Shown here piece by piece: positions 58,997-64,000 of a stretch of DNA of 64,000 bases (positions are counted from its first letter, which is position 1; every line of letters begins with the position of its first letter). A model generated the notes under the pieces. The model searched no databases, was not told where the DNA came from, and was given only the letters and a program-made list of their open reading frames with translations. The DNA lies in the NCBI GenBank assembly GCA_023014365.1, contig JAEBUN010000001.1:2852001-2916000 (forward strand), in the 5' to 3' direction. The stretch is from Lepiota brunneoincarnata. Its lineage: Eukaryota; Basidiomycota; Agaricomycetes; Agaricales; Agaricaceae. The position numbers were made by a program, and so were the translations under genes.

Positions 58997-60071
58997 TCTC
59001 TTCATCCCCCTTCGGCTGGTTTTTCAAGACAGGTGCAATTGGAGTATGTTATTCGCCGGACGAATTCATTTCTGATTTTGATACGTATGTAGGTGGCACT
59101 GAATTAGTTAAGGTTTAATATGCCCAATGCATGCAATAAGTTCTGCGTTTGCAGAGAGAAAGCGAGTAGAACAACAGTGGCCAATTAAATTGTGAGCCCG
59201 AGTTGCTCATGAATCTGTAAACCTTTCTAGTTCAAGACGCTCGTAGGACATGAAACATGGGCAGCCCTTTTTCTCGCACATGGTACATTGCATTTCCTCG
59301 CCCGCTCGACGTGCAGCCAATAATTGAAGGCTCAAATAAACAAAGGGCCGGATAATTGTATACATATACTCACGGCGGATTCGTGCGTCCCTACCGCATG
59401 ATATGTAGTATAGGGGACTCTGTTCCTATTGGCATCGCCAACCTCGGTAGATTTGACCGGAAAACCGCTTTAGTCTTTCGCCAGCATCTAGCAAACTCGC
59501 GATGGGTCCGGGCTCTTACTTTATGAAGCAGGAAAGGGCAATCTACGTGCGCCAGTGGGGGAAAATCTCGGTTCTCAGGATGTCGTTGCCAGTATGAAGA
59601 GAGAGCAGAGCATCTGGGTAGCGTTGTCATACGCTGAAAACGGGAGAATATGGGGTGAAGGCCATGAACTTGAAGGGGTCACGTAGGATAACGGAGCCAA
59701 GAGCGAGGTGACACTGCTGGGAGTTGCACGAGTTTGCTTAGGGGACGCAGTGGGTAACCTGCGAGTGAACAGTGCAAGTGTGGCTGCAAGGGACTCCTGC
59801 TCGGAAGGTAGCTGGATAGCAAAGGTTCGATCGGATCCCGGTGACATTGCAGTTCGAAAAGCGGTGATTACGTGCGGGGTGTTAGATAATCGACCGTAAG
59901 ATATGTTGCAGAAGTGTGTCAGCTGCGGCGTGCGGCGACAAATGAGCTTAGGTCGTTGTCTCGTTGATGATATGTGATTTGTGAGGTGGATGCCTAGAAC
60001 ATGGCCTGGCCATGCATGTTCAACACACGTCCGGGCATCCCTGTAAGTCGGACCCACGTGACCTGCTTGTG
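58997..60071. other. Intergenic region with a doubtful minus-strand frame
   Basis: A minus-strand frame at 60117-59575 (180 codons) contains a stretch beginning MSPGSDRTFAIQLPSEQESL. It could be a short gene divergent from TRR1, but no domain or splice partner supports it. Nothing else recognised. Confidence 0.3.
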
Positions 60072-60287
60072 ATGAGCAATCCTCTTGCCAAAAAAAGCAG
60101 TTATTACATCGACACAACAGTCACTATCACGCTGTCCCCCTCCCTCTTCTCTCGTTCATCCTCCTTCCTTTTCTTCAGGTTCTCTACTGCTGCTGCTGCT
60201 GCCGCCGCACCCAGCATCTACCACAAACGATCCGACGCCCCGTTTAGTTTCTCAACCACAACAGCGCTTGGCACATACCACAACGAC

Positions 60288-61616
<1,329 letters not shown>

Positions 61617-61889
61617 TGACTTTCCTATTTTGTTCCGCTTTATCCGCACGGGGAATGATATCCTTAATGAATTTAAGTATTTTGGGGAGAACGGTTTATG
61701 CCACCTATTAATCACCCTGAATGATGACAAAGTGGAGTATGCAGCCCATCACTGGGGTATCCTGTGCTTCTAGTTGATGGGACAGAGAGAAAACAAACAT
61801 GAGTTGTTACGGGAAAGTGTGACGTTGGAGTGATAATTCATCTTCCCCTTCCTCCCACCACCATCATCACCGCTCCAGTGCGGCCCCAC
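61617..61889. other. Short intergenic region between tandem genes
   Basis: About 270 bp holding the TRR1 3' UTR and the promoter of the membrane-protein gene. No clear elements. Confidence 0.4.
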
Positions 61890-64000
61890 ATGTCTCCCTC
61901 AACTGCAACATTCCTGCGCCCTCCGAGCCCCCCTTCCTCGCACTTGCTCTCGCCATTCCCGTTTTATCTCCTGGCAGCGATAGCCCACCTGTCTGTTCTA
62001 CCCGGTGCAAACGCCTATTCGTGGAACTTCCGAGGCAACCCCCAGCAGTGCCAGAATCTTACCATCGACTTGATGGGCAACGACGGCACACCCCCGTTTC
62101 GTGTTCTCACCATCCCATTTGGTGCTTCCCCTTTACCGAACAACACAGAAGTCAGGACGATCACCGAGCAAATGTTCCCGAACAACCAGCGGAGTGTCAG
62201 CTTTCAACTCAAGTACCCTGCAAACTCGCAATTTGTCACTGTCGTGAGTGGGAGTTTTCTCTCTCCATATTGAACAAAAAAGTGTTGGCGGGGTGGTATT
62301 TTTATCACTCGATCGAGAGCGCGGAGGCTAGCGATCACTAGCATCGTGTCTGCAGTTACGCTAAAGCGTAACTCCACCCCCGGCAGGGAGTCATTCGTCG
62401 TTTATTCGATGCTCTACCGAGCGTATACAACGACACTCTCGTCCCGGGTATCAATACCCGTACTGGTCCAACTCGTGATCGCAACGGCTGTGTCTTCGGA
62501 CGTTTCAGGTGCCCTCTGGCATATATCCCCTCCTTCCTGGATATGTCGGTGTCGGTCTGCTCTGCCTCCTTAGCTTATCTCCCTGTCCACACTACAATCG
62601 GACACCCAGCGTTGTCCGTGCCCACCGTGTTCTGGACCTGTGACAACTATCGCTTATCGGAGTTACCCTCCCTATCTGCCATAGTTCTTCCCGTTCCCAC
62701 CATCCTTCTGCGAATGTAAAGTGACAGAGCATAAAGCTAACTTGAATCTCCCCCTTCTTTGCGCATGACAGGTTAGTGATGCATCAGGCTTTGGTACAGG
62801 TGGGACGAGCGTAGCCGCGCAAGTCAGCGAATCATCGGACTCTTCGTGTTTCGACCCCACACAAAATGTATCTCCCGATTTTATATTTGCCATTGAACCA
62901 CCGAACCAGGTTGTTCAATGCCAGCCAATGCGAATCTGGTGGGTTCCCGGAAACGTACAGGGGTGAGTTGGTGTTGCTTGTTTGGGCGTTTACTGGGCAT
63001 CTAGTGTGTGCTAATTATAGATCGTTTCCAGGACGCCAAACTTTCTTGGTGTTATTCCCGGAGGACAGTCGTTTGCGATTCCCCGTGGGCAAATTACCCA
63101 GATTGAGCAGCAGGGTACCGGCTTCACGTGGACACCGAATGTTCGGGGTGGGACGACGCTGATGTTGGTGGGTGGTGATGATAGGGGAAACGGGACAGCA
63201 GGGAGCGTATTTGCTGTGGTTAGCGCTGGGATTAACCCGAACTCGACTTGTTTGGATGGAAGCTCGCCCAGTTCGACGCCTGGTAGTCCGGCTGGCGGAA
63301 GTTATCCGACAGGCAGTAACGGCGGTAGTGTCGGTGGTGGTAACAACAGGTTGGCATATCTCATTAACATTTTAATTTGTGGCTAATTGGGGAGCAGTAG
63401 TAGCGGAGGTTCAAATACTGGCGCTATTGCTGGTGGCGCGATTGCGGGAGTAGTTGTTATCCTTGCTGTCATCTTGACGCTCTTCTTCCTCAGGCGCCGT
63501 TCACAAAACAAAAAGAAGGCCAAGGAGAGGCCTGTGGATCTTTTCCATGAATACGAAGATGAAGATGAGGGCGAGACACATCAACCCCCTGACCCTCGAC
63601 CAACCCATCAACTGGATTATTATACCCCCGAGCCGTTCATGGTCCCAGACCCCACCCTCGCTTCCGAAACGGATGGTCATTCGCAATTCGCTGGGACAAG
63701 CTCTGGTCGGCCACTGAGCGGCACTTCACAGACATATAGCAGGAGTGGCACTCCCGATCTCCTGGGCGGGAGTCAGGGTGGTTATGGGTGGGCTGCGGGA
63801 GGAAGTGCGACAACTACAAGCAGAAAGGGCCAGCCCTTCAGAATGAGGCCAGTGAATATTGTTCAGCACGAGGATGCGGGGCCGACGCCGCAGCATGCAA
63901 CTGGCAAGGATGAAGAGCCGGAGACGATTGAGCTGCCTCCTGCATATACAGCGCTCAATGCAGCTGTGCCTGCTGCGCCTGCTGCGACGACTGGTGAAAA
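61890..64000 (+). CDS. Single-pass membrane protein with PPxY motif (3' end missing)
   Basis: A type I membrane protein of a widespread mushroom family. A signal peptide lies near the N-terminus (FYLLAAIAHLSVLPGANA). The ectodomain has two similar beta-like halves: SWNFRGNPQQCQNLTIDLMG, then TVRTITEQMF-type text ending QFVTV; after an intron VSDASGFGTGGTSVAAQV, SSCFDPTQNVSPDF, PMRIWWVPGNVQG|TPNFLGVIPGGQSFAIPRG. A Ser/Gly-rich stalk precedes one membrane helix (GAIAGGAIAGVVVILAVILT) with a stop-transfer RRRSQNKKK. The cytosolic tail is polar and holds IELPPAYTAL, a PPxY motif of the kind bound by WW domains of Rsp5/Nedd4 ubiquitin ligases. Function unknown; it may be a surface sensor. The first intron (62244-62771) is 528 nt, about ten times the usual size here. 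The frame runs off the window at 64000. Confidence 0.8.
62354..62373. repeat. Perfect 9-bp inverted repeat inside the long intron
   Basis: AGTTACGCT and its exact complement AGCGTAACT are separated by two bases. It lies in the 528-nt intron of the membrane-protein gene. Confidence 0.7.

Overview
The window is nuclear DNA of a filamentous basidiomycete, most likely an Agaricomycete. The genes are compact and split by many 50-70 nt GT-AG introns, a few with GC donors. Gene models resolve only after splicing, and the closest families I recognise (fungal M64 peptidase, RSL1D1/Utp30-type L1 protein, Fzo1, Vts1, NAD-GDH, secreted and transmembrane families of mushrooms) are basidiomycete-like. All identifications come from reading translations and splice sites; no database search was possible.

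Layout. 1-13 kb: a degenerate GH20 beta-hexosaminidase (minus), a MIF4G-like two-exon gene (minus), a Tgl2-type lipase (plus) and a frameshifted M64 metallopeptidase (plus). 13.8-20.3 kb: a conserved CaaX-box protein (minus) divergent from an L1-domain nucleolar protein (plus), then an alpha/beta hydrolase (plus). 20.3-28 kb: gene-poor, holding a 34-codon mini-gene with a TATA box and an overlapping uORF (minus) and a PIG3-type quinone oxidoreductase (minus). 28-32.8 kb: a secreted protein with an internally duplicated cysteine-bearing domain (minus), one doubtful cysteine-rich ORF, then about 2.6 kb with nothing recognisable. 32.8-38.1 kb: mitofusin FZO1 (minus) divergent from the SAM-domain RNA-binding protein VTS1 (plus). 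39.4-43.5 kb: two tandem SDR paralogues flanking a small gene for a defensin-like (CS-alpha-beta) secreted peptide. 44.6-51.2 kb: NAD-dependent glutamate dehydrogenase GDH2 and a 12-exon 2OG-Fe(II) oxygenase with a 7-nt microexon. 51.2-54.4 kb: nothing recognisable. 54.4-64 kb: a third, unusual SDR, a frameshifted fungal multi-pass membrane protein, thioredoxin reductase TRR1, and a single-pass membrane protein with a PPxY motif that runs off the end.

A theme: housekeeping genes (GDH2, FZO1, TRR1, L1-domain protein, lipase, oxygenase) splice into uninterrupted frames. Several secreted or membrane accessory genes (GH20, M64, the duplicated secreted protein, the membrane protein at 56.8-59.0 kb) carry single-base frame breaks inside conserved blocks. 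VTS1 is the one conserved regulator with such a break, just before its SAM domain. Real decay and assembly indels cannot be separated from sequence alone.

No operon-like system, transposon, rRNA, tRNA or CRISPR was found. The most novel-looking items are the CS-alpha-beta peptide nested between duplicated SDR genes, the mini-gene with a uORF that stops on the start codon of the main frame, and the microexon gene.
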